From Bacteroidetes bacterium 47-18 (lineage in GTDB: Bacteria; Bacteroidota; Bacteroidia; Chitinophagales; Chitinophagaceae), in the NCBI GenBank assembly GCA_001897155.1, contig MKSF01000023.1:1-64000 (forward strand): a stretch of DNA of 64,000 nucleotides, read 5' to 3'. The first letter of the stretch is position 1. The number at the start of each line of letters is the position of its first letter. Position numbers and translations under genes: made by a program. The notes beneath the pieces were generated by a model, which saw only the letters and a list, made by a program, of their open reading frames with translations, searched no databases and had not been told where the DNA came from. This document shows, one piece after another, positions 1-9,432 of this stretch.

Positions 1-656
1 ATGTTGACGGCATTGCTGGAATTGTCGCGACCTTTTTTATGATATACCTGTACGTCCATCGCCACCTGGAAGTAGAAGTTCAGGTTGTCGTAGGACCCGG
101 AACGGTTAAAGTCCACCGGAACAGGAGGCTGCAGGGGATCGCTCACATCAAAGAGGGTATTGACCACCACTTCCACCTTATGGAAGCCGTAGTATTTTTT
201 CAGCTGCTTATCCTGGTATTGCGCCAGCGAATCCGGCCGGTAGGCGATGGTCAGCGTATCATAGATCACCTGGCTGATGGTATTGGGCGCCTGGGGATTG
301 CTGTAGCCGTTGACGGTATAGGCTATCTTGATAGCATAGGCCTGCTGGTGCACCGGCAGGTAGGCATGGTCTATACCCAGCTCCACGATGGTATGCAGGC
401 TTTTGAACTTATAATATTGCGCCCAAGTGCTGCCCGGAACGATCATGTCGTTCCACTTATCATGATGCAGCAGGATCGTGGTATCGATATCAGTACCCGG
501 ATTGGTATTGATATACTTCATGACCGGCGCGGCCACCCGCTCGGATAGCAGGTTCTTACCGAACCGGAAGTTCTGGGCCAGGGACGCCTGGACCAGCAAC
601 AAGGTGCACCACCCCAGGGCTATAAGAAAACGGCTGCTGAAATTCAATGACTTCAT
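1..656 (-). CDS. Exported protein of unknown function, N-terminal part (runs off the window)
   Basis: The reading frame opens at an ATG at 656 and stays open to the window edge (218 codons). The N-terminus is a signal peptide: a basic start, a hydrophobic stretch LIALGWCTLLLVQ and an Ala-Gln cleavage region (ASLAQ). The visible mature part has no domain I recognise. It contains phrases such as FKVxVNT-like beta strands and YHKKGRDNSSNAV. It starts 15 bp after the LolA-like gene, so it is probably the last visible gene of the exported-protein operon starting at 12162. Being next to a giant Rhs-like gene, it could be another large secreted protein, but this is inference. The C-terminus is not visible. 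Confidence 0.75.
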   Translation of the reverse strand, partial: MKSLNFSSRFLIALGWCTLLLVQASLAQNFRFGKNLLSERVAAPVMKYINTNPGTDIDTTILLHHDKWNDMIVPGSTWAQYYKFKSLHTIVELGIDHAYLPVHQQAYAIKIAYTVNGYSNPQAPNTISQVIYDTLTIAYRPDSLAQYQDKQLKKYYGFHKVEVVVNTLFDVSDPLQPPVPVDFNRSGSYDNLNFYFQVAMDVQVYHKKGRDNSSNAVN

Positions 657-671
657 ACTTATAAGAGTTTA

Positions 672-1409
672 CTACAATCCGGAAATAAGTTTATAATGCC
701 TGTACTTCAGTACAGTATATGTATTGTTGGTATAAGTGAAATACGCACGGGTATCAAACACGCTGTCATCAAAATCGTACACATAGTCGCTCACCTTATA
801 GGTATAGACAAACCGGTCCGACCGGCCGGCACTGCCCAGGGTCATATCCATCGACACCGGCAGCTTCCGCTGCTCATCGTAACGGAATTCCAGTTGCATC
901 TTCATGTCATCCCTGATAGTGGTCATACCAAACTGGGTATGGCCGCTCTTATCCCTGGACAACTGCACGTGCTTCGTCTTCAGGAACAGCGAGTCGATCA
1001 CCCTGTTGAAGTCATCGTCCCGGAACAAGCCCTTAATGGTATTGAACTGGCCATTGTATTTGTTCTCGTAGGCTTTCCTGTCAAAGATCTTGAACACTTT
1101 CGCGTTGTGGTCGATGTGCATGATATGCCTGGTGTTGATGATGACGATATTGGCCTTATCGGTGTAAGCCACCTGCTTCCGGTGCTTGTCCATATACATG
1201 GTCAGCTCCACCGCATCATAGCTGCCGTCGGGCATCACGCCGCTGAGGTGCACTTTGTAACCGTAGCGCTGCAGTCCTTTCAGCGACCGCATCGCCGTGT
1301 GGAAACGTTCTATGTCGGTCTGCCCTTTCATCTCCGTGGGCAGCAGGAACATGGCCGCCAGCAGCAGGGCCGGCCAGAGCATCCTTATTTTTAAAAGCGT
1401 CCGCATCAT
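672..1409 (-). CDS. Secreted LolA-like (outer-membrane lipoprotein carrier-like) protein
   Basis: The protein has 245 residues with a signal peptide (WPALLLAAMFLLP, cleavage near MKGQ). The mature part alternates beta strands with a pattern seen in the LolA/LolB-like half-barrel fold: a run resembling lipoprotein-carrier proteins that track a substrate with YxVxLSGVMPDG and later MQLEFRYDEQRKLPVSMDM. The assignment is by fold-like pattern and is tentative. The start codon overlaps the stop of the preceding Rhs-like gene by one base (TGATG), which indicates translational coupling in the operon. It may bind a lipid or lipoprotein in the periplasm or help the neighbouring exported proteins. No catalytic motif is visible. 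Confidence 0.6.
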   Translation of the reverse strand: MMRTLLKIRMLWPALLLAAMFLLPTEMKGQTDIERFHTAMRSLKGLQRYGYKVHLSGVMPDGSYDAVELTMYMDKHRKQVAYTDKANIVIINTRHIMHIDHNAKVFKIFDRKAYENKYNGQFNTIKGLFRDDDFNRVIDSLFLKTKHVQLSRDKSGHTQFGMTTIRDDMKMQLEFRYDEQRKLPVSMDMTLGSAGRSDRFVYTYKVSDYVYDFDDSVFDTRAYFTYTNNTYTVLKYRHYKLISGL

Positions 1410-4400
1410 CAGTATTTTTTAGGGTTAGCGCTCCTGGATTCATTAATGGTCATAATACCTTTTTCCGTTTCTTTCTTGGTACGCAGCAGGTTGCCTTCAT
1501 TATCGTATTCGTAAAACGTGGCGAAGTTATTCTCGTCCAGCGTGGCCATCAGCCTGCTGTTCCACATATTGTACACAAAGGATTTACCGCTGCCCTCATA
1601 AGGAATGATCCGTATATCGTCCACGTAGCAGTTCACGGGAAGGTACAGCGTATAGCTGCTACCGGAAGTGGTCACTACCGCCTCCGCCTGCTGCCAGGTA
1701 TCTATAATGGTGGATTTGTTCGAAAAGCCGGAGGAAGGCGTATAGGCCGCCGCGTTGGCTCCGGGGCTTACCGGCCTGTACCAGTAGGAAATAAGGTATT
1801 TTTTGTCCTTGAACAAGCTCACCTTATTATAACGGCCTTCATATTCCTGTACATCGCCGGGTGCCAGGAGCGGGATGCTATAGGCGCCGCTGCCCTTCAC
1901 GCGGAGGGCGTACCGGCCGGTATGTGCCGTACCTTTCACGATATCCAGCTCCGTATTGCTGAGCTGGTATTTACGGTAGCTGCTGTTGGACTGGCTCACC
2001 TGTCCCATATAGCCCGGGAATACCGAGTGATGATGATAGACAGGGTTGTTGTTCATGAAGAGCATATCATAGTCCTCAAAGCCGTCAAAGAGCACTTCGT
2101 TCTGCCTGGCATTGTTCACGATGCCCACCGGCAGGGTATTGTTATAGCCATATACAGCAGTGGCATATATATTCAGGGCATTCTTCTCCTCCGCCTCGAA
2201 GCCCCACGGGCTGCGTTTGGTCACTTCCCGTGCCACTACCCACCGGGGATCGGCAGATACATCGAAGTAGATATAGCTTTCCTGGCTGATATTGGCCGGC
2301 GTGATAATCCCTGAAATATTGTAAATATATACGGTAGGAGGAGAGAACCTGAAACATAAGACCGTTGTGTCCACTATGGCATTGTTATTAAAGCCGGTGT
2401 AGGCCCAGGGGAATTTGACCGGGAATATTCCCGCGTTCCGCAAACCGGAAGCAGTGTATTCCCTGTTGCGCATATAGGCGTATTCCTTATGCGGTGCATA
2501 GACAGGCCTGCTGCCGTTCACAAAAGGATTGAGCGTATCATAGTCCGAGGGATATTTCAGCGAGTCAAAGCGGTTCAGCACCGCTGCATTGGCATTGGTG
2601 TACTCCGTTACCTGGGCATTCAGCGCCTTGCTCAGCTCTGTTCTCAGGTTACCGCTGCCGTCAAAGGGCACATCCATACTGCTGTAGCCCATCACGACAT
2701 CCTGAAGCTGGTTCTTATAGCCTGAACGGATATTGCGGATCGCTACATTCGTGATCGTACCGGATACCGGCCATCCGGACTGGTTGCGGAAGCGCGGCTG
2801 GATAACGGCATACAGCCCGTTGCTGCCGCTCAGGGTGATATTCACCGTAACCGTATCGCCCGGAACTGCGGTATTCAGATCACCACAGTCTGCAAAGCTC
2901 CGCATCAGGCTGTCATATTGGGTAGCCGCGCTGCTGCCCCGGAAACCCATCACCCAGGCAATGGTCTGGCGGGACTGGCCGCCGTAGGTATAGTCTACCA
3001 GCAGCTCGTCTCCTACCTTATAGTTGGACACCGTACTGTCCACGCGCAGCAGGGCCTGCTCGTTCACCACTTCCGCCTGGCTGAATTTTTCGGTGTAGCC
3101 GATATTCTGGAACGCCGGCTGCATACCCAGGTAGGCCATATAGGCAGGCACGCTCACGCTGTATTCCTGGTCATTGAACTCATTATTGACGGATGTGATG
3201 AGCGCCTGCCCGGTGAAGGGATCGAACGCTTCATTGCGCACCACGGTCAGCGCACCTTCATTATAGGATTCTACAGACGCCACAATGCCATATTGCTGTA
3301 TCACCTTGGTAGCCACCAGGCTGCTGAAATTGTTATAGTAGTAGTTGGAGGTGTTGCCGCCCAGCGGGTAGCCCCAGTAGGTAGGTACCGGCCACGGTCC
3401 CACCAGGAAGACATTGGTATTGAAGACCTTGGTTTCCGACTGTGTTTCTTCCGTCTTCTCCCGGGCATCCAGTGTCAGGTCTATTTCCTGTCCCAGTACC
3501 TTCTCCCGCTTCACAAACCGGCCGGAAGGCGCATCGAATTCCAGCACCGGGATAGCGCCTCCCAGGTCGAAATAATGGTACAGCTGGTAGCTGATAAGTT
3601 CACTCTCTCCGGTACCCGGCTTCAGCACACGCTTCTCCGTTTTCCGGGGCTTGCCATGCATATCATTGAAGATGAGCTTGTAGCCCTGCGCTCCCTTGTA
3701 CACCACTTTCTGTCCCGTCCACCCGTAGGTCTTTTCGTGACCCAGGTCGTCTATGCCCGTGGCCTCCACCCGGATGGGGAAGTCCCTGGCAGTATAGTAT
3801 TCATTGATATCAATAGCCTGCGCGGACAGGGCCTTCTCCCTGTTGATGCTTTCCGTTACCACACGGCTGTAGCCTACTACCGGCGAAGGGTACAGGGATT
3901 CGCCCAGCGGCAGCTCCTGGTAGAGCCCCACCGGATCATTGGGCGGGAAGTTGGAGCCGCGCTGTGTGCGGTAATCGACAGGCATCTTAAGCGGGTTGTC
4001 ATCACCGCCGTTTAAAGGCTCATAGCTGGCCACACCGCTGCTGATGGTACGGCCGTCCTCTTCCGTTACATACAGGTACCGTTTACCGTAGGTGGCGTTA
4101 TTATTGCCAGCGGATGTCAGTTGCTGCCAGTTATCATCAAAGGTCAGCTCTTTCACACGGTGACCGCCGCCTTTCTTGCTGCGCGCCACGTTATTGAGCC
4201 GCAGGAATGAAGTCGCCAGGTTGACCCGCCGTGCTTTCTTCTCTTCCACCAGCCTGACCACCGGGTTCTTAAATGTATTCAGCAGCTCGCCGAAAGCGTA
4301 TTTCAGGTCGCTGAGCGTACTGCCGCCACCACTGTAGAGGGTCTCGTTCAGGTAATAGCGTGCAAAGTTGATCGCCTTATAGGTAGCCGGGTGCAGCGTG

Positions 4401-7333
4401 ACCCGCTTACCGCCTTTTTCAGTGGTAACCGATTTCACTTTGATATAGCCGTAGTCGGAAGTGGGATCATTGTTACAATAACCCACCTCGTCTATATCCG
4501 CATAGCCTTTGACGGTCTCAAAATCGCTGCGGGCGATAGCGATATCCAGGTTGAACAGCAGCAGGCCTTCATTACCGCCCAGGTAATTGTTACGAACCGA
4601 CAGGCCGGGATGTTCCTTATCCTTGTTCCGGCGGAAGTAAAAGTACAGGTTGGGGTTGTGCTTATCTGCGTACAGGTCGGTGCCGGCAGTGAAGTTGACA
4701 CTGCTACCCACACCTTCCAGAAAAAAGGCGTCCATTACTTTCTTATCCTGTATAAAGGCATAATCATCCGCTTCATATTTTACGTTGATCTGACCGCCGG
4801 ACGGCAGCTTAATGGTGCTGAGATTCCAGGCAGCGGCATATTTGTCCTGGTTATCATCCCACTGGTCCACGAAAGGATAGAGATGGTTGGGACGCTGCGA
4901 GCTATTGGGCTTGTATCCGCCCCACCTGTTCTTGTTGGCGATATTGTAAGGATAGTTGGTGGCCGCATCATATTCAAAGGCATAAGGACTGAGCATCCCT
5001 TTATCCGATACGCCATATCTTACAAATATATTCTTTAATGTCAGCTTACCGCCCTGGGTGCTGTTGGGCACACCCTGGCACAGCTCGTAATTGTATTTGA
5101 AAATGATGGTCTTCACCGGTATGGCGGAACCGCCGTTCTGCAGGCGGTCCTGCTTGTTGAACAGCACAATGGAGTCCAGCTTGTACGAATGATCTTCCGT
5201 GGAGTCCACACCTTTGGCATCAGCTCTTTCCGAGGTATAGAATTCCGCTATCATGTTCCTGCTTTCTATGGAGTGCAGCATCCACTGCTCCCGCGTACCT
5301 TCGAGGTAAGTAGCCTTATCGTCCTTCTTATCGCTTTTGAAGCCGGGCGAATAGTGCGCCAGGTTCTCGCCGTACGGGGCTTTCCATTTATAGGCATCAT
5401 TTTTCAGGCTGTAGTTAAAGCGGGTATAGGTGCCCAGGTCGTCATCCGTAGGTCCGTCGCCTTTGATATCCACATAATCCGTGGACAGCACGGAGGTGAG
5501 CAGGTACGAGTGCGCATAGGAAGGCGTGGTAGTCTTGCTGAAGTAGTTATCCCTGCCCTTGCCGTTGCTGACCGTATTATCACCCGATTGGAAAGTGGTG
5601 AGCCCGTCATTACCGGCAGATGCGCTTACCGCAAATACGTATTCATGCTGCACATTGTTCATAGCCGGGATGCCGTACACATACCGTCTGCCGTCGGTCT
5701 GGGTCTGAACTACCTCGCCTATCTGGTGCCCTCTCCTGCTGCCGGACAGCCTGCTGATATAGGACGGCGTGGTGCTCATACCGTCCCCGAAGCCGTTCAC
5801 AGAGGTGTAATTGGGGATATCCTTCAGGCTGGCCACCCCGCTCACCGCCGCTTCGGTATTGGTAAAGAAGGTCATCAGGTTGCCCCGTGCCACCCGCTTC
5901 TTAGGCTGGGCCTGTGTTTTAACAGGCAGGGCCGCCGAGCTCCTGGCATCCGGTACCGTCTCATCCAGGATGCTGTTGGTGGCTGTCAGCTCACCTGCGG
6001 TCTTGAAGTAGTAAGGCTCATAGTTACTGCCCGCTTCTCTTTTGGTAAATTTCCTCAGGTAGTGCTTCCAGGGACCCGACTGCATATCGGTCTCGGTAAC
6101 CGTTACATCCGTACCGATCTCGAACAGGTTGCCGCCGCCGCCTTCCGCGGATACTTCGTAAGATTCGCTGGAGCTGTTAAGCAAGGGATCGTACACGGTA
6201 CCCAGGTCGTTCCTGAACGGGCGGAAAGAGCCGCCTGTGCCCTGGCCGGACACAGAGTACACGTCATAGGTCATGGTCGCCATGGGCAGGAACTTCATCG
6301 TTTCATTGAAGTTGCCGTCCTTATCCCTGGTAAAATCGTGGATGGATTTATCATCCGCGTTATGGGCGTACAGGTAACCATAACCTTTGGCGGTACCGTT
6401 CTTATCGTATTTCAGCTTGCTGTACATACCGTTGATACCGGCATGCCCGTAGACCCCGAAGAGCTCACCGCCGATCTTGATACGGCCCTTATACATGGTC
6501 ATGGTGGAGCTGTTGGTGATCACCGGCACAAAGTTGTTCATCGCCACGGGTATGGTCCTGCTCCTGTTGTTGGCATAGGCGGTCCTTCCGCCATAGGTCA
6601 TACGCCCGGAAACAGCCACATACCTGTCTTTAGCCGCCGTCCTGGAATTGTAGCCGCCACCCCAGGATGCCCCTATGGAGCCGGCCACATCGGAATTCAC
6701 GAACTGGCTGGAGTTCATCCTCAGTCCCACATTATAATCTATATCAGCGCCGGTGGCAGAGCTGACCCCCATATTGACGCCGGCGGAAGCCATATTCATC
6801 ACATTGATATTGGCCCCTACATTAAAGTCCACGCTGAAGCCCCTGTAGTTGCTGTGATTCACGCTGGTAGAGATATCCACGCTCAGGTCGAACAGCGGAT
6901 CATCCACACCCAGCACTTCCGCTCCCAGCCCCAGGCCGCCACGGATGTTCTCTTCATCCTTGATGCTGAGCTGCTTGGTAATATCCTCGCCGTTCATATC
7001 ATCCGGCACACCCCGTACCGCCCTTCCTACCGAGCCGGGGTTGATGTTCCAGCCAAGACCAACCCAGCTGGATTCCTGTTCCATATCTATGCCGCCATGG
7101 TACGAAATATTGACCGGGTAACCCTCCACATCCAGCAGGGGGATGTTATACACAAAGTCGCCTGTAAAGAGGTCTACCATATCGGTGGTGCCCACCGGCT
7201 CGAAGCTCATCACTTCCGGCTGTGTGGGACCCGAAGTCAGGGCAAAGCTGACACATGGCGCTCCCAGCTCTATCACTAAAGTTACCAATAGCACCCTGGC
7301 AATGCATTTGACGCTGCGTGAACCTAATATCAT
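1409..7333 (-). CDS. Giant secreted Rhs/YD-repeat-like protein (1974 aa)
   Basis: The N-terminus carries a signal peptide (ARVLLVTLVIELGAPCVSFA). Around residues 45-110 comes the stretch typical of Bacteroidota Rhs-related proteins: DLFTGDFVYNIPLLDVEGYP, then SWVGLGWNINPGSVGR. A long beta-rich shell follows. Around residues 1830-1930 a galactose-binding-like beta sandwich is suggested (YALRVKGSG, YLISYWYRP, CYVDDIRIIP). The last 40 residues contain a YD-type repeat unit (YEYDNEGNLLRTKKETEKG). Unlike complete Rhs toxins, I see no Rhs core pre-toxin motif and no C-terminal toxin domain, so the chain seems to end just after the first YD unit. The next genes may supply the rest. It is probably displayed at or released from the cell surface; its function is unknown. 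Confidence 0.8.
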   Translation of the reverse strand: MILGSRSVKCIARVLLVTLVIELGAPCVSFALTSGPTQPEVMSFEPVGTTDMVDLFTGDFVYNIPLLDVEGYPVNISYHGGIDMEQESSWVGLGWNINPGSVGRAVRGVPDDMNGEDITKQLSIKDEENIRGGLGLGAEVLGVDDPLFDLSVDISTSVNHSNYRGFSVDFNVGANINVMNMASAGVNMGVSSATGADIDYNVGLRMNSSQFVNSDVAGSIGASWGGGYNSRTAAKDRYVAVSGRMTYGGRTAYANNRSRTIPVAMNNFVPVITNSSTMTMYKGRIKIGGELFGVYGHAGINGMYSKLKYDKNGTAKGYGYLYAHNADDKSIHDFTRDKDGNFNETMKFLPMATMTYDVYSVSGQGTGGSFRPFRNDLGTVYDPLLNSSSESYEVSAEGGGGNLFEIGTDVTVTETDMQSGPWKHYLRKFTKREAGSNYEPYYFKTAGELTATNSILDETVPDARSSAALPVKTQAQPKKRVARGNLMTFFTNTEAAVSGVASLKDIPNYTSVNGFGDGMSTTPSYISRLSGSRRGHQIGEVVQTQTDGRRYVYGIPAMNNVQHEYVFAVSASAGNDGLTTFQSGDNTVSNGKGRDNYFSKTTTPSYAHSYLLTSVLSTDYVDIKGDGPTDDDLGTYTRFNYSLKNDAYKWKAPYGENLAHYSPGFKSDKKDDKATYLEGTREQWMLHSIESRNMIAEFYTSERADAKGVDSTEDHSYKLDSIVLFNKQDRLQNGGSAIPVKTIIFKYNYELCQGVPNSTQGGKLTLKNIFVRYGVSDKGMLSPYAFEYDAATNYPYNIANKNRWGGYKPNSSQRPNHLYPFVDQWDDNQDKYAAAWNLSTIKLPSGGQINVKYEADDYAFIQDKKVMDAFFLEGVGSSVNFTAGTDLYADKHNPNLYFYFRRNKDKEHPGLSVRNNYLGGNEGLLLFNLDIAIARSDFETVKGYADIDEVGYCNNDPTSDYGYIKVKSVTTEKGGKRVTLHPATYKAINFARYYLNETLYSGGGSTLSDLKYAFGELLNTFKNPVVRLVEEKKARRVNLATSFLRLNNVARSKKGGGHRVKELTFDDNWQQLTSAGNNNATYGKRYLYVTEEDGRTISSGVASYEPLNGGDDNPLKMPVDYRTQRGSNFPPNDPVGLYQELPLGESLYPSPVVGYSRVVTESINREKALSAQAIDINEYYTARDFPIRVEATGIDDLGHEKTYGWTGQKVVYKGAQGYKLIFNDMHGKPRKTEKRVLKPGTGESELISYQLYHYFDLGGAIPVLEFDAPSGRFVKREKVLGQEIDLTLDAREKTEETQSETKVFNTNVFLVGPWPVPTYWGYPLGGNTSNYYYNNFSSLVATKVIQQYGIVASVESYNEGALTVVRNEAFDPFTGQALITSVNNEFNDQEYSVSVPAYMAYLGMQPAFQNIGYTEKFSQAEVVNEQALLRVDSTVSNYKVGDELLVDYTYGGQSRQTIAWVMGFRGSSAATQYDSLMRSFADCGDLNTAVPGDTVTVNITLSGSNGLYAVIQPRFRNQSGWPVSGTITNVAIRNIRSGYKNQLQDVVMGYSSMDVPFDGSGNLRTELSKALNAQVTEYTNANAAVLNRFDSLKYPSDYDTLNPFVNGSRPVYAPHKEYAYMRNREYTASGLRNAGIFPVKFPWAYTGFNNNAIVDTTVLCFRFSPPTVYIYNISGIITPANISQESYIYFDVSADPRWVVAREVTKRSPWGFEAEEKNALNIYATAVYGYNNTLPVGIVNNARQNEVLFDGFEDYDMLFMNNNPVYHHHSVFPGYMGQVSQSNSSYRKYQLSNTELDIVKGTAHTGRYALRVKGSGAYSIPLLAPGDVQEYEGRYNKVSLFKDKKYLISYWYRPVSPGANAAAYTPSSGFSNKSTIIDTWQQAEAVVTTSGSSYTLYLPVNCYVDDIRIIPYEGSGKSFVYNMWNSRLMATLDENNFATFYEYDNEGNLLRTKKETEKGIMTINESRSANPKKY

Positions 7334-7362
7334 ACGTAATTTTTTTGAGCGTTTAAGCTTGA

Positions 7363-7833
7363 TTAATAGGATAATTTTATAATACCGTTCTTAAAGTTCC
7401 TGTCGTTGAACACCACCATACCATCACCCGCACAGGAGGGATCCATACCCTCCGTATCAAACCCTACATTGATCACATCAAAGCCGACCAGGTTATAGTT
7501 GTTCTCAAACCAGTAACCTACCGGGGCGATCTTCCTGCCGCAGGCTTCCAGGTGTATATCTTCCTGCGCATGGTTCAGGTAGTAGTCCAACAGCCCGGTA
7601 TATTCCCCGTAAGCAGTATTATACCTTATAGGGGACTGGCCGCCTTCTCCCAGCAGCTTTATCCTGAGCCACAATACGCCTTTCCTGTCATACTCCTCGT
7701 TGCTGATACGGGCCGCTTCATAACGGATACCGTTCTGCGCAGAAAGGTGCGTCGCGGCCGTATCGCCGCTTTTGCAGGAAGCCAGCAGCAGGAGCGCCGA
7801 GAGGCTATTTCTTATTATAATCCTTATTGACAT
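7363..7833 (-). CDS. Small lipoprotein of the Rhs-like operon
   Basis: The protein has 156 residues and begins with a lipoprotein signal: a hydrophobic run SLSALLLLASCKSG with a lipobox (LLAS-C). The mature part has three further cysteines (ACGRK, PSCAG) and aromatic-rich strands but no domain I recognise. It overlaps the end of the OmpH-like gene by 29 bp in another frame and is followed 29 bp later by the giant Rhs-like gene. This supports co-expression. It is probably anchored in the outer membrane. It might act as a partner or immunity-like factor for the Rhs-like product, but only its position supports that. Confidence 0.65.
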   Translation of the reverse strand: MSIRIIIRNSLSALLLLASCKSGDTAATHLSAQNGIRYEAARISNEEYDRKGVLWLRIKLLGEGGQSPIRYNTAYGEYTGLLDYYLNHAQEDIHLEACGRKIAPVGYWFENNYNLVGFDVINVGFDTEGMDPSCAGDGMVVFNDRNFKNGIIKLSY

Positions 7834-8296
7834 ATTCTATAACTTTATCTGTGATATCATAGCCTTCATCATAGTACATCACACTCCCCATACCATTGGC
7901 GCCTACCAGCACTCTGATGCCATGCTCTTTGCCGTATTGCTTGATAAGCCTGTTCAGCTGCTGCCATACCGCTTCATTGATCCTGTCATTGGAAGCCATA
8001 TGCACGCGTTCATATTCCATATCCAGCTCGCGCAGGTAATGGCGGTATTCATTTTCGGGCAGGGAGGTCTTCTGCAGGTCTATCAGCGCTCTTACAGAAT
8101 CCAGCTCCCGCACCTTTCGTGTCAGCATCACGCTGTCGGCAGCTTCCATATCCATCTTCAGCCGGTAACCGTTGAAGAGCCGGATGATGTCCACCACCCT
8201 GACCGTCTTGTCCGTTCCGGCATATTGCCGGTAGCCCAGGTAAGCTATAAGCAGCAGGCTGAGTATATGCAGGTAGTTCCAGTAATTTCTTTTCAT
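7805..8296 (-). CDS. OmpH/Skp-like periplasmic chaperone
   Basis: The protein has 163 residues with an N-terminal membrane anchor or uncleaved signal (YLHILSLLLIAYLGYRQY). It then has VVDIIRLFNGYRLK and a long charged helical segment (about residues 50-115), followed by the Skp/OmpH-type C-terminal strand region IRVLVGANGMGSVMYYDEGY with ITDKVIEYVNK. Skp family proteins form trimers with helical tentacles that hold unfolded outer-membrane proteins in the periplasm. Its place between a probable outer-membrane protein and a giant secreted protein suggests a dedicated chaperone. The family call rests on the C-terminal motif and helix pattern and is fairly firm. Confidence 0.75.
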   Translation of the reverse strand: MKRNYWNYLHILSLLLIAYLGYRQYAGTDKTVRVVDIIRLFNGYRLKMDMEAADSVMLTRKVRELDSVRALIDLQKTSLPENEYRHYLRELDMEYERVHMASNDRINEAVWQQLNRLIKQYGKEHGIRVLVGANGMGSVMYYDEGYDITDKVIEYVNKDYNKK

Positions 8297-8302
8297 TGCA
8301 GT

Positions 8303-9424
8303 TTACAGATCGGGGTTATAGTAGGTAAATTCTATTCTTCTATCTTTAAAGTGCCTGCCTGATATCAGCAGGGTATATTTTTTCTTATGCTTCAGCGGCT
8401 GGTAGTTGTAAAAGTCTATAAGGAGCCTGTTGTCCCCGTACCTGACCTTGCCGTCCACCGGCACCTTTATCTTCAAAGGCTTCTGATCCTTATCCAGGAG
8501 CGCGAAGGTGAGCGAGTCCTCTGCCGATTGCTTCAGCTCATAGCTGAGCTTCAGCACCCCGGGCGCTATCACGTTGTAGGTACCCACATCTTTCATAATG
8601 TCCAGGTAGGCGCTGGCATATGCGACTGAATCCCTGGCGGTATCCGGCAGGATAATGAACTCCCAGGGCATCGCCGTTCCCATAAGATATCCTTTATAGT
8701 AGGCCTCCACATTCCAGACGTAGGGCTGGTTGTATTCCAGGGGTTTGGCGTACATAGGATATACCTGGAACATACCCGAAATATTTTTCTCATCATATTG
8801 CAGCCTGTTACGCCTGATGGCATCCTGCTTAGACTGGTTCTTATTTTTGGGCGCTACCATCAGCCTGTAGGTCAGCTCCGGGGCCAGCGGCGAGTTGACG
8901 ATCCATCCCAGCTGCGGATGGAATTCCTTCAGCTCCGCGCCATCTTCCGGCTGCTGCAGCTCTATCATAAAAATATCCTCATTGCTGATGTAGACGCACT
9001 CCTCCTTTACAGGCTGCCATCCGGCCTGCTCCCCGTTACTTTTATAGGTTTCGATAGTTACGCAATATTCCATTTTTCCCAGCGGCAGCTTGCCATGGAT
9101 ATTGTACAGCTCCCGCAGCGCAGCTCCGGAGAACTGCAGTGTAATAGCAGGCGCCAGCTCCCGGACAAGGTTCACCCCACTGCTGAAGCGTACCTCTTTC
9201 TCATACCTGATATAGTCGGAGGAGTTATAAAACCGGAGCGATCCCTTCAGGCGGGCCCGGACAGGCGTGCTGCCCTGGTATATGACGGAGTAGTTCAGCA
9301 GGTCCGTTCTGGGCTGGCCCGGCATCACCGCGCTTTCCAGATGTACCAGGAATGCCTCCTGTGCCGTGGCGCCCCCGGCGCACAGCATACAAAGTATCAG
9401 AAGAGCAGCAAATACATTTCGCAT
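8303..9424 (-). CDS. Secreted beta-rich protein with FN3-like segment
   Basis: The start at 9424 (ATG) was chosen because it opens a clear signal peptide (VFAALLILCMLCAGGATAQ). The frame is open 123 bp further upstream, but that part overlaps the preceding gene and has no signal. The 373-residue protein contains a fibronectin-III-like stretch around residues 180-265: PQLGWIVNSP, YRLMVAPK, then PYVWNVEAYYKGYLMG and PWEFIILPD. The C-terminus is also beta-rich. It starts 9 bp after the stop of the 909-aa gene. I infer a periplasmic or surface-exposed accessory protein of the operon. No enzyme motif is visible. Confidence 0.7.
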   Translation of the reverse strand: MRNVFAALLILCMLCAGGATAQEAFLVHLESAVMPGQPRTDLLNYSVIYQGSTPVRARLKGSLRFYNSSDYIRYEKEVRFSSGVNLVRELAPAITLQFSGAALRELYNIHGKLPLGKMEYCVTIETYKSNGEQAGWQPVKEECVYISNEDIFMIELQQPEDGAELKEFHPQLGWIVNSPLAPELTYRLMVAPKNKNQSKQDAIRRNRLQYDEKNISGMFQVYPMYAKPLEYNQPYVWNVEAYYKGYLMGTAMPWEFIILPDTARDSVAYASAYLDIMKDVGTYNVIAPGVLKLSYELKQSAEDSLTFALLDKDQKPLKIKVPVDGKVRYGDNRLLIDFYNYQPLKHKKKYTLLISGRHFKDRRIEFTYYNPDL

Positions 9425-9432
9425 AGTTTCAT

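Noticed and set aside
2918-4015. Second long plus-strand frame opposite the Rhs-like gene
   Set aside because: Same reason: a shadow of the Rhs-like gene with no recognisable protein features.
5189-7279. Long open frame of 696 codons on the plus strand
   Set aside because: It lies wholly opposite the giant Rhs-like gene, has an odd His/Val/Gly-rich composition, no signal or domain, and no promoter; it mirrors the codon bias of the real gene.
1409-7333. Polymorphic Rhs toxin with C-terminal toxin domain
   Set aside because: No Rhs core cleavage motif, repeats of YD units or variable toxin tail are visible; only one YD unit appears at the end.
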